Positions 1 to 8,887 of a DNA stretch of 64,000 nucleotides are shown one piece after another. The stretch is from Kangiella aquimarina DSM 16071 (GTDB taxonomy: Bacteria; Pseudomonadota; Gammaproteobacteria; Enterobacterales; Kangiellaceae): NCBI RefSeq assembly GCF_000374105.1, contig NZ_KB893650.1:45644-109643 (forward strand), read 5' to 3'. The notes under the pieces are model-generated. The model was not told the origin of the DNA. It saw nothing but the letters and a program-made list of their open reading frames with translations, and did no database searches. The position numbers and the translations under genes are program-made. Numbering within the stretch: the first letter of the stretch is position 1; every line of letters starts with the position of its first letter.

Positions 1-86
1 GAAATCGGTACTTTAAATCTCTGCTCTCGAACTTTTCTAATGACTCGAACATTCGGATGGTTAATTTATTGTTTGATATAGCCTAG
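1..86 (+). CDS. possible 3' end of a truncated upstream gene
   Basis: One plus-strand frame is open from the window edge (base 3) to a TAG at 84-86, giving about 27 residues ending NLLFDIA. It stops 10 bases before a strong hairpin terminator, which is what the end of a real gene would look like. Another frame is also open to base 81, so the reading is uncertain. No family can be named from so few residues, and it may not be coding. Confidence 0.25.
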   Translation, partial: NRYFKSLLSNFSNDSNIRMVNLLFDIA

Positions 87-90
87 CACA

Positions 91-117
91 AAAAAGGGAG
101 CCAATGGCTCCCTTTTT
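91..117. terminator. bidirectional rho-independent terminator
   Basis: GGGAGCC (96-102) and GGCTCCC (106-112) form a 7-bp stem with an AAT loop, flanked by A5 on the left and T5 on the right. It can end transcription from either strand. It lies just past the pepB stop codon (minus strand) and after the possible gene end at base 86. Confidence 0.85.
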
Positions 118-134
118 CCCAAACACAATTTAGT

Positions 135-1403
135 TTATTTCAACAATTTGGCGGCGATGGTTCTAAAACCATGACCGGTTCCGCCTGCTGAGAAATAGGC
201 GGTTGGATTGTCGTTATAGGCTCCAGCAAGATCAACATGAATCCAGCCTTTGCCATCATTCGGCACAAAGCGTGACAGGAAGCCAGCGGCATTGCTGGCA
301 CCACCCGGGCCACCACCTTTGACAGCGCGGCTGTTAGCTGTGTCAGCAAAATTGGATGGGCATTTAGCTGCATGGAACGGCTCCAAAGGTAATGGCCAGT
401 GACGCTCATTTTCACTTTTTGCGACATTTAGATAGTCATTGCGCTCTTCATCGTCAAGAGCGAACACGGCATTATAGTCTTCGCCGACGGCGGTAACGGC
501 TGCACCAGTAAGCGTTGCTGCATCAATAATCAGAGGCGCGCCAGTTTGACCGGCTAGCAATAAGCCATCCGCCAGAACCAATCGACCTTCCGCATCGGTG
601 TTATGAATCTCAACCGAAATACCGTTAGGGTATGTAATGATGTCACCCAGCTTGTAAGCATGACCACTGATCAAGTTTTCCGCACAGCAAAGATACAGAT
701 GAACCGGCTTATCAAGACCACGCAAAATAGCTAACGCCAAACCAGCGGTGACCGTCGCTGCACCACCCATATCTGCTTTCATGTGCAGCATGCCGGCACT
801 TTGCTTAATACTGTAACCGCCGCTGTCAAAAGTAATGCCTTTACCGACTAATGCCGCCACAGGAGCCGAACTGTCGTTCTTAGGATCAAACTCAAGCTTA
901 AGGATTGCTGGTGGTCGGGTGCTGCCACGTCCTACTTCCCAGGTTCCTACATGACCTTGCTTTTCAAGATCCTGACCGGAGACAATTTGATAGCGCACAT
1001 TGTCAGGTGCCAGACTTTGAATAAAGTCGGCAGCTTCCTGTGCCAGAACCTGTGGAGCTAGCACTTCTGGGGTCTCATTAACCATGGAGCGCATCCAGCG
1101 GCTGACCTGCATACGTGCTTCAAGTTCTTTATTGTCATCATCAGACAGCTCAGCAAAATCGATCTGGACATCAATTTTTGGATCATAAGCACCCTGGAAA
1201 AAAGCCCATTGCTGCTCAAGCTCCCACTCGCCTTCAAGAGTGAAGAAAGAAAGTCCCTGACTGACCAGTTTACGGGCTGCCATTTGTACCAGGTCAGAAC
1301 CTTCCGCGTGAATGGTTACTGCATCTTCTTTGTAGCTTAATAATGCACCTTCGCCCCATTGCGCCGGCGCGCTATCTGTTGATAACAAAACTTTTAAAGT
1401 CAT
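135..1403 (-). CDS. pepB: peptidase B, M17 family aminopeptidase
   Basis: Cytosolic leucyl-aminopeptidase-type enzyme that removes N-terminal residues from peptides using two metal ions. At 422 residues it is close to E. coli PepB (427) and collinear with it from the first residues. The M17 signature NTDAEGRL is at 268-275. The expected metal ligands K188, D193, D211, D270 and E272 and the catalytic K200 and R274 are present. The N-terminal domain is the short PepB type rather than the longer PepA type. The gene starts at ATG 1403, lies 64 bp downstream of ribA on the same strand, and ends at the bidirectional terminator at 91-117. Confidence 0.93.
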   Translation of the reverse strand: MTLKVLLSTDSAPAQWGEGALLSYKEDAVTIHAEGSDLVQMAARKLVSQGLSFFTLEGEWELEQQWAFFQGAYDPKIDVQIDFAELSDDDNKELEARMQVSRWMRSMVNETPEVLAPQVLAQEAADFIQSLAPDNVRYQIVSGQDLEKQGHVGTWEVGRGSTRPPAILKLEFDPKNDSSAPVAALVGKGITFDSGGYSIKQSAGMLHMKADMGGAATVTAGLALAILRGLDKPVHLYLCCAENLISGHAYKLGDIITYPNGISVEIHNTDAEGRLVLADGLLLAGQTGAPLIIDAATLTGAAVTAVGEDYNAVFALDDEERNDYLNVAKSENERHWPLPLEPFHAAKCPSNFADTANSRAVKGGGPGGASNAAGFLSRFVPNDGKGWIHVDLAGAYNDNPTAYFSAGGTGHGFRTIAAKLLK

Positions 1404-1467
1404 ACCAATCCTTAATTAAGTTGTTTGTCTAGTGACACTGGCTGTTAGCAGTAGCTAAAGGAAGCGT

Positions 1468-2049
1468 CTAGAACAAATGCCCCAGTTTCGATTGCTTAGT
1501 TGAAAGGTAATCTTCGTTATGAGGGTTATGACCATATTTGAGTGGAACCCGCTCTACCACATCAATGCCAGCATCTATCATCGAGCTGACCTTACGCGGG
1601 TTATTGGTCATCAAACGAATTTTCTGTATACCCAACTTATCCAGCGCATCTGAAGCAACCTTAAAGTCGCGTTCATCAGCACCAAAGCCTAAATGCTCAT
1701 TAGCCTGTACTGTGTCCATACCCTGATCTTGCAGAGAATAGGCACGAATCTTATTGGTCAAACCAATACCACGACCTTCCTGACGCAAATATAACAAGAC
1801 ACCTGCGCCCTCTTCCGCGATTTTCTGCAACGCCGCTTTTAACTGAAAACCACAGTCACAGCGCAGGCTGAATAGAGCGTCACCGGTTAAACACTCAGAG
1901 TGAATACGCGCTAACACTGGCTGCTTGGTTTCCCATTCGCCAAATGTCAGTGCAACATGCTCTTTACCATCTTCAGCCTCAAGCGCATGGATCGTGAAAT
2001 CGCCCCAAGGGGTGGGTAAGCGTGCGCTCAGGCTATCTTTATGCGTCAT
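1468..2049 (-). CDS. ribA: GTP cyclohydrolase II
   Basis: Opens the imidazole ring of GTP with release of formate and pyrophosphate, the first committed step of riboflavin synthesis. The 193-residue protein is a stand-alone RibA, not fused to RibB. The zinc-binding cysteines C53, C64 and C66 are in [17 protein letters not shown], and the GTP-binding stretch [11 protein letters not shown] is at about 87-97. It ends KLGHLF, as family members commonly do. No FMN-riboswitch-like leader is evident upstream. pepB follows on the same strand, but the 64-bp gap does not prove cotranscription. Confidence 0.95.
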   Translation of the reverse strand: MTHKDSLSARLPTPWGDFTIHALEAEDGKEHVALTFGEWETKQPVLARIHSECLTGDALFSLRCDCGFQLKAALQKIAEEGAGVLLYLRQEGRGIGLTNKIRAYSLQDQGMDTVQANEHLGFGADERDFKVASDALDKLGIQKIRLMTNNPRKVSSMIDAGIDVVERVPLKYGHNPHNEDYLSTKQSKLGHLF

Positions 2050-2158
2050 TAAACCGTCTTCCGGGGTATTTAATTGAATGAAACCGCCATTTTACACCAT
2101 GTTCAAAGCAGAAACAGCATGATAATATGTTATGTCGACTATAAAGGATGAAAATACA

Positions 2159-2728
2159 GTGAAATTAAAATATTTATTTTTGGTCAGCTTTTTTCTGACT
2201 GCTTGCGCTACCACTCAAAACCAGAGCGATACCAATTTTTCAAACTCATATAACGATTCTATTGAATTACCTCAGGACCCTCACTCTCAGGCCATTATTG
2301 ATATCCTTAGAGTAATGAGTATTCCACAGATTGCCCGCGTTGCCATGAACAAAAAACTGGCTGAAGATGAAACTCAAAACCTATCTCCAGAATACATTCA
2401 ATGCATTAATGAGCAACTGACTGACAATCAAGTATACGCTCTAATGCTCCCCGTTTATAAAAATAACATTGACCAGGAAAGCGCTATTAAATTAGCCGAG
2501 TTTTATACCGGAACCACTGGTCAGAAAATATCGACCATTCTCAAGATTAAGCTCGGAGAGTCCTTACCTCAGCCCAGCATCACGCAAGATGATGTCCTTG
2601 CCATGGCAAAGTATCGCCCTCTTCTTGAAGAGCTGAAAAAGCCCGAGCTGCAAGAGCAGGCAAGGGTTGCAGGCTATAACCTTGGAATACAAATGGGGCT
2701 GCAGTGTGCTGCCACAGGATCAATTTAG
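2159..2728 (+). CDS. DUF2059-like lipoprotein
   Basis: Exported protein of unknown function. An ATG at 2132 is in frame, but the GTG at 2159 fits better: AAGGATG lies just upstream of it, and it gives a clean lipoprotein signal peptide with the lipobox LTAC. The mature part has the DUF2059 pattern, with a segment like 'LPVYKNNIDQESAIKLAEFY' followed by TGTTGQK. Two further cysteines (C-I-N-E and the C-terminal LQCAA) could form a disulfide. The next gene encodes a clear paralogue, so the pair arose by tandem duplication. DUF2059 has no firm function, and I infer only a periplasmic or outer-membrane location. Confidence 0.7.
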   Translation: MKLKYLFLVSFFLTACATTQNQSDTNFSNSYNDSIELPQDPHSQAIIDILRVMSIPQIARVAMNKKLAEDETQNLSPEYIQCINEQLTDNQVYALMLPVYKNNIDQESAIKLAEFYTGTTGQKISTILKIKLGESLPQPSITQDDVLAMAKYRPLLEELKKPELQEQARVAGYNLGIQMGLQCAATGSI

Positions 2729-2775
2729 TTTTCTGCTCTAATATTAAATATTAATACCTTTACAGGGGACACTTT

Positions 2776-3309
2776 ATGAAACTTACTCAAACTCTGGCTT
2801 TGCTTCTATTTTCTATTGTAACTTCGACGGCATCATTTGCTAATGACCGAGGTCAATCTGATGATGCTCATACTCAGGCCGTTATCGATATATTGGATGC
2901 TATAGATACTCCCAATATTACTCGCCGAGCCATGATGAGCTCATTCGCGCAGGATACATCAGGCGATATCACCGACGAGTTTGCTAATTGCGTTAATGAT
3001 AATCTGACTGATGAAATGTTGTATGACATGTTTATTCCTGTCTATACATCAAATCTCGATCATAATACGGCGGTCAGACTGAGTGAATTTTTCAAAACTG
3101 AAACCGGCAAAAAATTCGGTATCATTGTTCGCATTCAGACAGGTGAAGACCTTCCAATGCCAAACATGACTGCTGAAGACATGAACGTTTACTCACAGTA
3201 TGAAAACGATATTCTAAGCCTTGGCAACGAACAACTGGTCGCAGATGCGGAAGCAGCCGGTATGGAAATGGGTATGCAGCTTGGTCTGGATTGCGCTATG
3301 GGACAGTAG
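2776..3309 (+). CDS. DUF2059-like secreted protein, paralogue of the upstream gene
   Basis: A 177-residue protein with a cleavable signal peptide (MKLTQTLALLLFSIVTS, cleavage probably after ASFA) and no lipobox, so it is probably a soluble periplasmic protein. It aligns along its whole length with the preceding gene: HTQAVIDIL near the start, CVNDNLTDEMLYDMFIPVY, LSEFFKTETGKKF, and a final MQLGLDCA. AGGGGAC precedes the ATG. The 47-bp spacing and single downstream terminator suggest an operon with the upstream lipoprotein gene. Function unknown. Confidence 0.75.
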   Translation: MKLTQTLALLLFSIVTSTASFANDRGQSDDAHTQAVIDILDAIDTPNITRRAMMSSFAQDTSGDITDEFANCVNDNLTDEMLYDMFIPVYTSNLDHNTAVRLSEFFKTETGKKFGIIVRIQTGEDLPMPNMTAEDMNVYSQYENDILSLGNEQLVADAEAAGMEMGMQLGLDCAMGQ

Positions 3310-3327
3310 TCATCATCGCAACTTTTA

Positions 3328-3353
3328 AAAGCCGGGGTTACCCGGCTTTTTTT
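3328..3353. terminator. rho-independent terminator between convergent genes
   Basis: GCCGGG (3331-3336), loop GTTA, CCCGGC (3341-3346), then seven T on the plus strand. The opposite strand has a shorter TTTT run, so it may also serve the convergent hydrolase gene, whose stop codon lies in the T tract. Confidence 0.85.
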
Positions 3354-4170
3354 ATTCTTTAAAAACTACTGATTTTAAGAACTGCTCCAACTCCTTCCAG
3401 AACTCGTCCCAATCCCCAGGTGTATCCGCATGTGCAGTCTCATACACTTTATGCGTGGCATCTTCCCTAACTGTCAGCAACTTATTTAAAGCATCAATTG
3501 GCACAGTTTTATCTGCCTTTCCGTGAATCAGATAGACCATCCCCTTGTATTCCGATAGCGCCTTCACGTTGTCAAACGGATGCTGAACCAGAAAAGCGGG
3601 TAGCAGGCGTTTGTAGGCAAGATCCACAATACTTGAGTATGTGGACATCAGGACAATGGCAATCGGGTTATGCTTTGGTACCAGGGTCAGCACCGCTCCC
3701 CCGCCCATCGAACGCCCCAACAGAACAATCCGATTTTTATCAAGCTGTTCCTGCTTTTCTACCCACTCATAGGCCAGATTCATGGTTTCTGAAATACTGT
3801 CAAAGCTGGGGCTTCCATCACAGCGCCCATAACCCGGATACTCCACCAGCACCACGGCATAACCATGCTCTCGCATGTAATCAACACGCGGCGCCCAGTC
3901 GTCGATGATATTACCATTGCCATGCGCCACCATTAGTACCGGAAAAGGCTGCTTAAAATTTTGTAGTGGTGGCAAATAAGCAACCTCAAATTCTCCCTGG
4001 GAAAATTCAAGACGATGAATCTCACCACCGGCATCTTCTATCAAAGCAGGATCAGAAGGTGGTAGTTCATGTACTGGGAATAACATTCTGTGCTGAATAA
4101 AGTAGAAAGCAAGCAGATACAGAAGGTAGGTAACAAGAGGGATTGTAATGAACCAGAGTAAGGTTGTCAT
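3352..4170 (-). CDS. membrane-anchored alpha/beta hydrolase
   Basis: A serine hydrolase of the BEM46/YfhR-like alpha/beta type. Residues 3-25 form one hydrophobic N-terminal segment that should anchor it in the inner membrane. The nucleophile elbow is GRSMGGG with S154. D220 (HGKADKTVP) and H247 (AHADT) are the likely partners of a Ser-Asp-His triad, and VAHGNGN at 81-87 is the oxyanion-hole region. Length 272. The substrate cannot be told from sequence. It is transcribed alone, convergent with the DUF2059 pair and divergent from the Rieske gene. Confidence 0.8.
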   Translation of the reverse strand: MTTLLWFITIPLVTYLLYLLAFYFIQHRMLFPVHELPPSDPALIEDAGGEIHRLEFSQGEFEVAYLPPLQNFKQPFPVLMVAHGNGNIIDDWAPRVDYMREHGYAVVLVEYPGYGRCDGSPSFDSISETMNLAYEWVEKQEQLDKNRIVLLGRSMGGGAVLTLVPKHNPIAIVLMSTYSSIVDLAYKRLLPAFLVQHPFDNVKALSEYKGMVYLIHGKADKTVPIDALNKLLTVREDATHKVYETAHADTPGDWDEFWKELEQFLKSVVFKE

Positions 4171-4272
4171 AGAGCTCCAATAAGCTTTTTATTGCGTCTG
4201 TTTTTTATACTGTTAGAATCAAATCATTCTAACAGAGCCCAATCATTTTTTAACGCTTAGAGTAATACTAGT

Positions 4273-4590
4273 ATGTCACACATTTGCTTAGTTACCGACA
4301 TTAAAGACGGCCAGGCCAAAGCCTTTCCCTACAAAGATCGCGATTTGATCGTGGTGCGTCGAGGGCTCAATGTTTATGGTTACGTCAATCGCTGCCCACA
4401 TGCCGGTACTGATTTGAATTGGCAGGATGACCAGTTTATGACAGACGACGAGCAATATCTGATGTGCTTTACTCATGGCGCTTTATTTGAGCCGGAAACT
4501 GGCAAGTGTGTTGCAGGCCCATGTGCCGGAGCCCATCTCGGAGAAGTTCCACTGGAAGTGGAAAACGGAAAAGTCTATCTGGCAGAATAG
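4273..4590 (+). CDS. stand-alone Rieske [2Fe-2S] protein
   Basis: A 105-residue single-domain Rieske ferredoxin. The cluster ligands are C41-x-H43 (RCPHAGTDL) and C65-x2-H68 (CFTHGALFE), followed by the usual ETGKCVAGPC loop. There is no signal peptide, so it should be cytoplasmic. Family members serve as electron carriers for oxygenases or as NirD-like subunits, but no oxygenase or reductase gene lies nearby, so the partner is unknown. It is divergent from the hydrolase gene and separated from the LOV-GGDEF-EAL gene by 160 bp. Confidence 0.85.
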   Translation: MSHICLVTDIKDGQAKAFPYKDRDLIVVRRGLNVYGYVNRCPHAGTDLNWQDDQFMTDDEQYLMCFTHGALFEPETGKCVAGPCAGAHLGEVPLEVENGKVYLAE

Positions 4591-4750
4591 TCTCGGTACC
4601 TCACCCCAATCAATGAAGTGACTATCTCCACAACCTCTAATATGGGGCGGTTTCGTTGCAAAATGTAACAGCCCTATTGCAATCTTAATCAATATTTTTA
4701 ATACTACTTTTTGTGAAACAATTCACAAAAGTTAATGGTAGGGGAATATA

Positions 4751-7432
4751 TTGAGCATACACGCACTCATAGCGTTTACATCTAGCTTCTCTTCATCATG
4801 GCTACCACTCATATTAATCATGATGCTAGCAGCAGGTCTTGTTATATCCATTTTCTTATGGCGCAAGGCAAGTGACGAATCCATAGCGACAAAAAATCTA
4901 CTTAATGCCCAATATCGAACCCTAAACTCAGTCGTAAAGTTTAAATCTCTTGAAGACAAGCTTGACGACATCTGCTCCCTCATAGAAAGTCAGATAGACG
5001 ATGCACTCAGCTCTGTAATGCTTGCTGATGATGCTGGAGAAACTCTCAAACCTATTGCCTCGCCACAGCTTCCACAGAGCTTCTTGCAGGCACTGGACGG
5101 CTTGCCCATTTCTGAAAATATAGGAGCTTGTGGCTCGGCCGCGGCTACGGGCAAAGCAGTAATAGTAGATGACATGCTTAAAGATAGTCGCTTTGATGAG
5201 TTTCATGATCTTATTCATGGCTACGATTTAAGAGCCTGCTGGTCACATCCTATTTTTTCCAGTGAAAGTAAAAAACCAGTAGGCACTTTCGCTCTTTATT
5301 TCAGAAAGCCCCGCTCACCTAAAGAAGGTGAGCTTGACCTCATTCTTCGAAGTCGTGATCTTGCCGCATTGATCATTGAGCAGCATCAACAAAGATTAAA
5401 GCGCGAAAGATTTGAGCAACACAATCGCTCCCTTTTTACTCACAACCCTGAAGCAGTATTCACCTTCGACCTGGAAGGTCGCTTTACCAGTGTCAATAAA
5501 GCTGCTTGTGAATTAATGAAATGTAGCCAGGATGATTTACTTGGTCAGCATTATAGCGTGGCCGTGATTGAGCAAGATCTGGCTAGAACCAATGAGCATT
5601 TTTATGCCGCTAGACGCGGAATACCTCAGCGATACGAAATTTGCACCCCTGATATGCAGGGAAATATTCATTATCTTCACATTACCAATATGCCTATTAT
5701 TATTGATGGTGAAGTGACCGGTGTTCACGGCATTGCTCTTGACATGACCCGAGAAAAGCAACATGAAGAACGAGCGAAAATACTTGAGCGCAGCGTTGAA
5801 TCAAGTACCCATGGCCTCCTGATCAGTGACGCTCGAGCTGATGATTATCCCACGATATATGCCAATCAGGCATTTGAAGAAATCACAGGTTATAGTCAAG
5901 AAGATATACTGGGTAAAAACTGTCGAATGTTACAAGGTCCAGATACCGACCAAAAAACACGAAAAGCTATTAAAAAGGCATTGCAGAACAATGAGGAAAT
6001 CTCCACTGTAATAAAGAACTATAAAAAAGATGGTACTCCTTTCTGGAACGAGCTGCTGATTTCCCCAGTTAAAGATGCTCACGGAAAAGTAACCCACTTT
6101 ATTGGTCTGCAGAATGATATTACCGAGCGAATTCAGCGCCAGGAAGCATTAGAATTCAATGCTTCACACGATCCATTAACCCACCTTAAGAATCGTTCCG
6201 CTTTGGAACGATATTTGATGGAGTGGGTAAAGAGCAACGATAACTCCCACAATATCTATATTCTCTTTATTGACCTCGATGGTTTTAAGCCAATCAATGA
6301 TAGCTTAGGACATGAGTTCGGAGATCAGGTGCTGGTTGAAACAGCTCAACGCCTCAATAACGAAATTGTTGAGCCAAACATGTTGGCCAGGTTTGGTGGT
6401 GATGAATTTGTTGCCGTGATTCAGGATCTAACTGACCACGAGCAAGTCGAAGTGTTAGCACGCAAACTATTAACGATAGTCGGTGAGTCCTACAAAGTTG
6501 ATGATATTGAGGTTTCGCTATCAGCAGCAATTGGTATTGCCTCCAGTGAAGAAAGCTTCAAGCACCCTATGGAACTGATTCAGCGTGCTGACATTGCGAT
6601 GTACGAAGCCAAGAAGCGTGGTGGCAGCTATATCTATTGGCACAGCGCTGAACTGAATACCAATATTGATCAGCAGGTTGCTATTCGAGCACAACTGCAG
6701 GACGCCATCCAAAACAATCAGTTTGAATTATTCTATCAACCGATCATGAGTCATGATAATAAAATAGGTGGCGTTGAGGCTCTAATTCGTTGGAAGCACC
6801 CGATTAAAGGCTATATTTCTCCAGCAGAGTTTATCCCCGTTGCAGAAAGAACAGGACAAATTATCCCTATCAGCGAATGGGTACTTAACCAGGCTTGCAA
6901 AGACGTTAAGGACTTGAAAACTCTCGGTGTGAACTCAGTCTCTGTAAACTTCTCACCGATCCAATTCTATCGTGAAGACTTCATCGAAAAGATTGCCGAG
7001 ACCCTAAAAACACACTCCATACAGCCTGGTGACATCACTGTGGAAATCACCGAAAACGTCTTAGTCCACGATACGGCTCACATTACAGTTCTGCTCCAGG
7101 AATTACGCCATCTTGGGTTGGATGTGGCGATTGATGACTTTGGCAGCGGCTTTGCCAGTTTGCGTTATCTCAATATGCTGCCTGTCAATAAACTCAAGAT
7201 TGATCGCTCCTTTACCGGCAACATTCATCAGAATGCTCATAACGCTGCAATTACTCGAGGCATCTTAGGCATGACCACTGAAATGAAGATCGAAGTGGTC
7301 GCTGAAGGCGTTGAAACTGACGAAGAGTATCAATACCTTCGCGAGCATAAATGTGACTTTATGCAGGGCTATTTATTCTGCCGCCCCATACCAATAAAAG
7401 AACTGATAGAATGGGTGCAAAATCGTCACTAA
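4751..7432 (+). CDS. GAF-PAS-LOV-GGDEF-EAL cyclic-di-GMP protein
   Basis: An 893-residue signalling protein with one N-terminal transmembrane helix (about 15-37), a GAF domain (about 50-205), a PAS domain (about 222-335), a second PAS of LOV type (about 345-465), GGDEF (about 470-630) and EAL (about 650-893). The second PAS carries GKNCRMLQGPDTD with the flavin-adduct cysteine at C391, plus NYKKDGTPFWNEL and the late glutamine in FIGLQNDI. These are the marks of a blue-light-sensing LOV domain. The cyclase signature GGDEF (549-553) is intact, but no RxxD inhibitory site lies in front of it. The EAL catalytic residues are all visible: EAL 676-678, SVNFSP, EITEN, DDFGSG, LKIDRSF and AEGVE. Both activities are therefore possible, with phosphodiesterase the safer call. 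The start is TTG after TAGGGG. sfsA follows after 10 bp. Confidence 0.9.
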   Translation: MSIHALIAFTSSFSSSWLPLILIMMLAAGLVISIFLWRKASDESIATKNLLNAQYRTLNSVVKFKSLEDKLDDICSLIESQIDDALSSVMLADDAGETLKPIASPQLPQSFLQALDGLPISENIGACGSAAATGKAVIVDDMLKDSRFDEFHDLIHGYDLRACWSHPIFSSESKKPVGTFALYFRKPRSPKEGELDLILRSRDLAALIIEQHQQRLKRERFEQHNRSLFTHNPEAVFTFDLEGRFTSVNKAACELMKCSQDDLLGQHYSVAVIEQDLARTNEHFYAARRGIPQRYEICTPDMQGNIHYLHITNMPIIIDGEVTGVHGIALDMTREKQHEERAKILERSVESSTHGLLISDARADDYPTIYANQAFEEITGYSQEDILGKNCRMLQGPDTDQKTRKAIKKALQNNEEISTVIKNYKKDGTPFWNELLISPVKDAHGKVTHFIGLQNDITERIQRQEALEFNASHDPLTHLKNRSALERYLMEWVKSNDNSHNIYILFIDLDGFKPINDSLGHEFGDQVLVETAQRLNNEIVEPNMLARFGGDEFVAVIQDLTDHEQVEVLARKLLTIVGESYKVDDIEVSLSAAIGIASSEESFKHPMELIQRADIAMYEAKKRGGSYIYWHSAELNTNIDQQVAIRAQLQDAIQNNQFELFYQPIMSHDNKIGGVEALIRWKHPIKGYISPAEFIPVAERTGQIIPISEWVLNQACKDVKDLKTLGVNSVSVNFSPIQFYREDFIEKIAETLKTHSIQPGDITVEITENVLVHDTAHITVLLQELRHLGLDVAIDDFGSGFASLRYLNMLPVNKLKIDRSFTGNIHQNAHNAAITRGILGMTTEMKIEVVAEGVETDEEYQYLREHKCDFMQGYLFCRPIPIKELIEWVQNRH

Positions 7433-7442
7433 TACTCTTGTA

Positions 7443-8168
7443 ATGAAATTCTCTCCACCGCTTGAAAAAGCAACGCTAAAAAAACGCTACAAACGATTCC
7501 TGGCTGATGTTCACAATAAAGAACATGGTGACTTTACGGCTCATTGCCCCAATACTGGCTCGATGAAAAACTGCTGGCATGAAGGCGATACCGTCTGGTT
7601 GCTGGACTCAGAAAATCCCAAACGTAAATATCGTTACACCTGGGTTATTGATGAAACTGCTGATGGTGATTTGATTTGTATTAACACTCATCTGGCCAAT
7701 CAAATTGTGATGGAGGGGATTGCTGAAAACACAATCAAGCAACTTAAGGGTTATGATTCTGTCAGACAAGAAGTTAAGTATGGCGATGAGAAAAGTCGTA
7801 TTGACCTGTTACTCGAAGACAACAAGAAGCCTGACTGTTATGTAGAAATCAAAACGGTCACTCTTCTGGAGCAGGGAAAACAGTTTAATTCAGGCGCTGG
7901 TTTCTTTCCTGATGCAGTCAGCACCCGCGGGCAAAAGCACCTGCGTGAACTGATGGTAATGGTTGAACAGGGTTATCGTGCAGTGCTGTTCTTTCTTGTT
8001 CAACATACAGGGATCAAGACAGTCAGCCCAGCAGCGCATATTGACCCGCAATATGCTAAGTTATTAGATCAAGCTGCTACTGCAGGGGTTGAAATTATTG
8101 CCTATAACACCCATATCAGCTCCGCTGAAATATATTTAGGTAACGAACTACCCGTTATTATTCCCTGA
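7443..8168 (+). CDS. sfsA: SfsA family protein (sugar fermentation stimulation)
   Basis: A 241-residue cytoplasmic protein matching SfsA from end to end, with FLADV near the N-terminus, FTAHCPNTGSMKNC, YVEIKTVTL, FPDAVSTRGQKHL and AVLFFLVQ. The family was first described as a maltose-gene regulator in E. coli and has a nuclease-like fold. Its real role is unsettled. It lies 10 bp after the c-di-GMP gene, probably cotranscribed, and precedes dksA as in many Gammaproteobacteria. Confidence 0.93.
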   Translation: MKFSPPLEKATLKKRYKRFLADVHNKEHGDFTAHCPNTGSMKNCWHEGDTVWLLDSENPKRKYRYTWVIDETADGDLICINTHLANQIVMEGIAENTIKQLKGYDSVRQEVKYGDEKSRIDLLLEDNKKPDCYVEIKTVTLLEQGKQFNSGAGFFPDAVSTRGQKHLRELMVMVEQGYRAVLFFLVQHTGIKTVSPAAHIDPQYAKLLDQAATAGVEIIAYNTHISSAEIYLGNELPVIIP

Positions 8169-8285
8169 ATTTTCAGTCGGTTAAGTAACAAGTTAGGTTA
8201 TAAAAGCTTATTTTTTGCACTTTTTTAACGTAATTTGTACAGATTAGGCTTTTCAATTGCCAATCATAGGGATAATATCCCTGTT

Positions 8286-8349
8286 TCACTTTTTCAAAGT
8301 GAGCCCTTAAGAAGCTTGCTTTTTTTGCCAAGTGCGCGCCGTGAGGCGC
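8286..8349 (+). promoter_or_regulatory. hairpins in the dksA leader region
   Basis: The 213 bp between sfsA and dksA holds two clear stem-loops: TCACTTT-TTC-AAAGTGA (8286-8302) and GCGCC-GTGA-GGCGC (8336-8349). The second lies 32 bp before the dksA start and is followed by TGGTTTT. They may affect mRNA stability or translation. The first is near the end of an AT-rich stretch that could hold a promoter, but I could not pick a convincing -10/-35 pair. Confidence 0.4.
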
Positions 8350-8381
8350 CTGGTTTTAATACGAAATGGAGCGTTGCTTAG

Positions 8382-8828
8382 ATGCCACGTAAACAATCAG
8401 CTACAAATAGCACCCTCGAGAAATTAGGCCTGAAGCCTTATAAAGAGAAAAAAGGCGAAGAGTATATGAATGATGCTCAGTATGAGCATTTTCGTAACAT
8501 TCTGACGGCATGGAAAAAACAATTGATGGAAGAAGTTGATCGTACTGTGCACCATATGCAAGACGAAGCAGCAAACTTCCCGGATCCGGTTGACCGCGCA
8601 GCTCAGGAAGAAGAATTTTCTCTTGAATTGCGAACTCGTGATCGTGAGCGCAAGTTGTTGAAGAAAATTATTCAATCACTAAACAAGATCGATGACGAAG
8701 AGTACGGTTACTGCGAATCTTGCGGCATCGAAATTGGTATTCGTCGTCTTGAGGCTCGCCCTACCGCAGAACTTTGCATTGACTGCAAAACTCTCGCAGA
8801 AATCAAAGAAAAACAATACGGTAGTTAA
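8382..8828 (+). CDS. dksA: RNA polymerase-binding transcription factor DksA
   Basis: A 148-residue factor that enters the RNA polymerase secondary channel and, with ppGpp, controls rRNA and amino-acid promoters. The coiled-coil tip [14 protein letters not shown] (66-79) has the conserved aspartates D68 and D71. The zinc finger is complete with C111, C114, C132 and C135 (CESCG ... CIDCK). It is nearly collinear with E. coli DksA (151 residues). It is followed directly by a strong terminator and then by gluQ, the same neighbour as in E. coli. Confidence 0.97.
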   Translation: MPRKQSATNSTLEKLGLKPYKEKKGEEYMNDAQYEHFRNILTAWKKQLMEEVDRTVHHMQDEAANFPDPVDRAAQEEEFSLELRTRDRERKLLKKIIQSLNKIDDEEYGYCESCGIEIGIRRLEARPTAELCIDCKTLAEIKEKQYGS

Positions 8829-8835
8829 TTGGTCG

Positions 8836-8860
8836 GGGCAGACATTTGGTCTGCCCTTTT
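8836..8860 (+). terminator. rho-independent terminator after dksA
   Basis: GGGCAGAC (8836-8843), loop ATTTG, GTCTGCCC (8849-8856), then TTTT. It sits 8 bp past the dksA stop and shows that the gluQ reading frame should not start at the ATG at 8846, which lies inside the hairpin. Confidence 0.88.
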
Positions 8861-8887
8861 CATATCTATCTATCCCTTGTCTCATTT

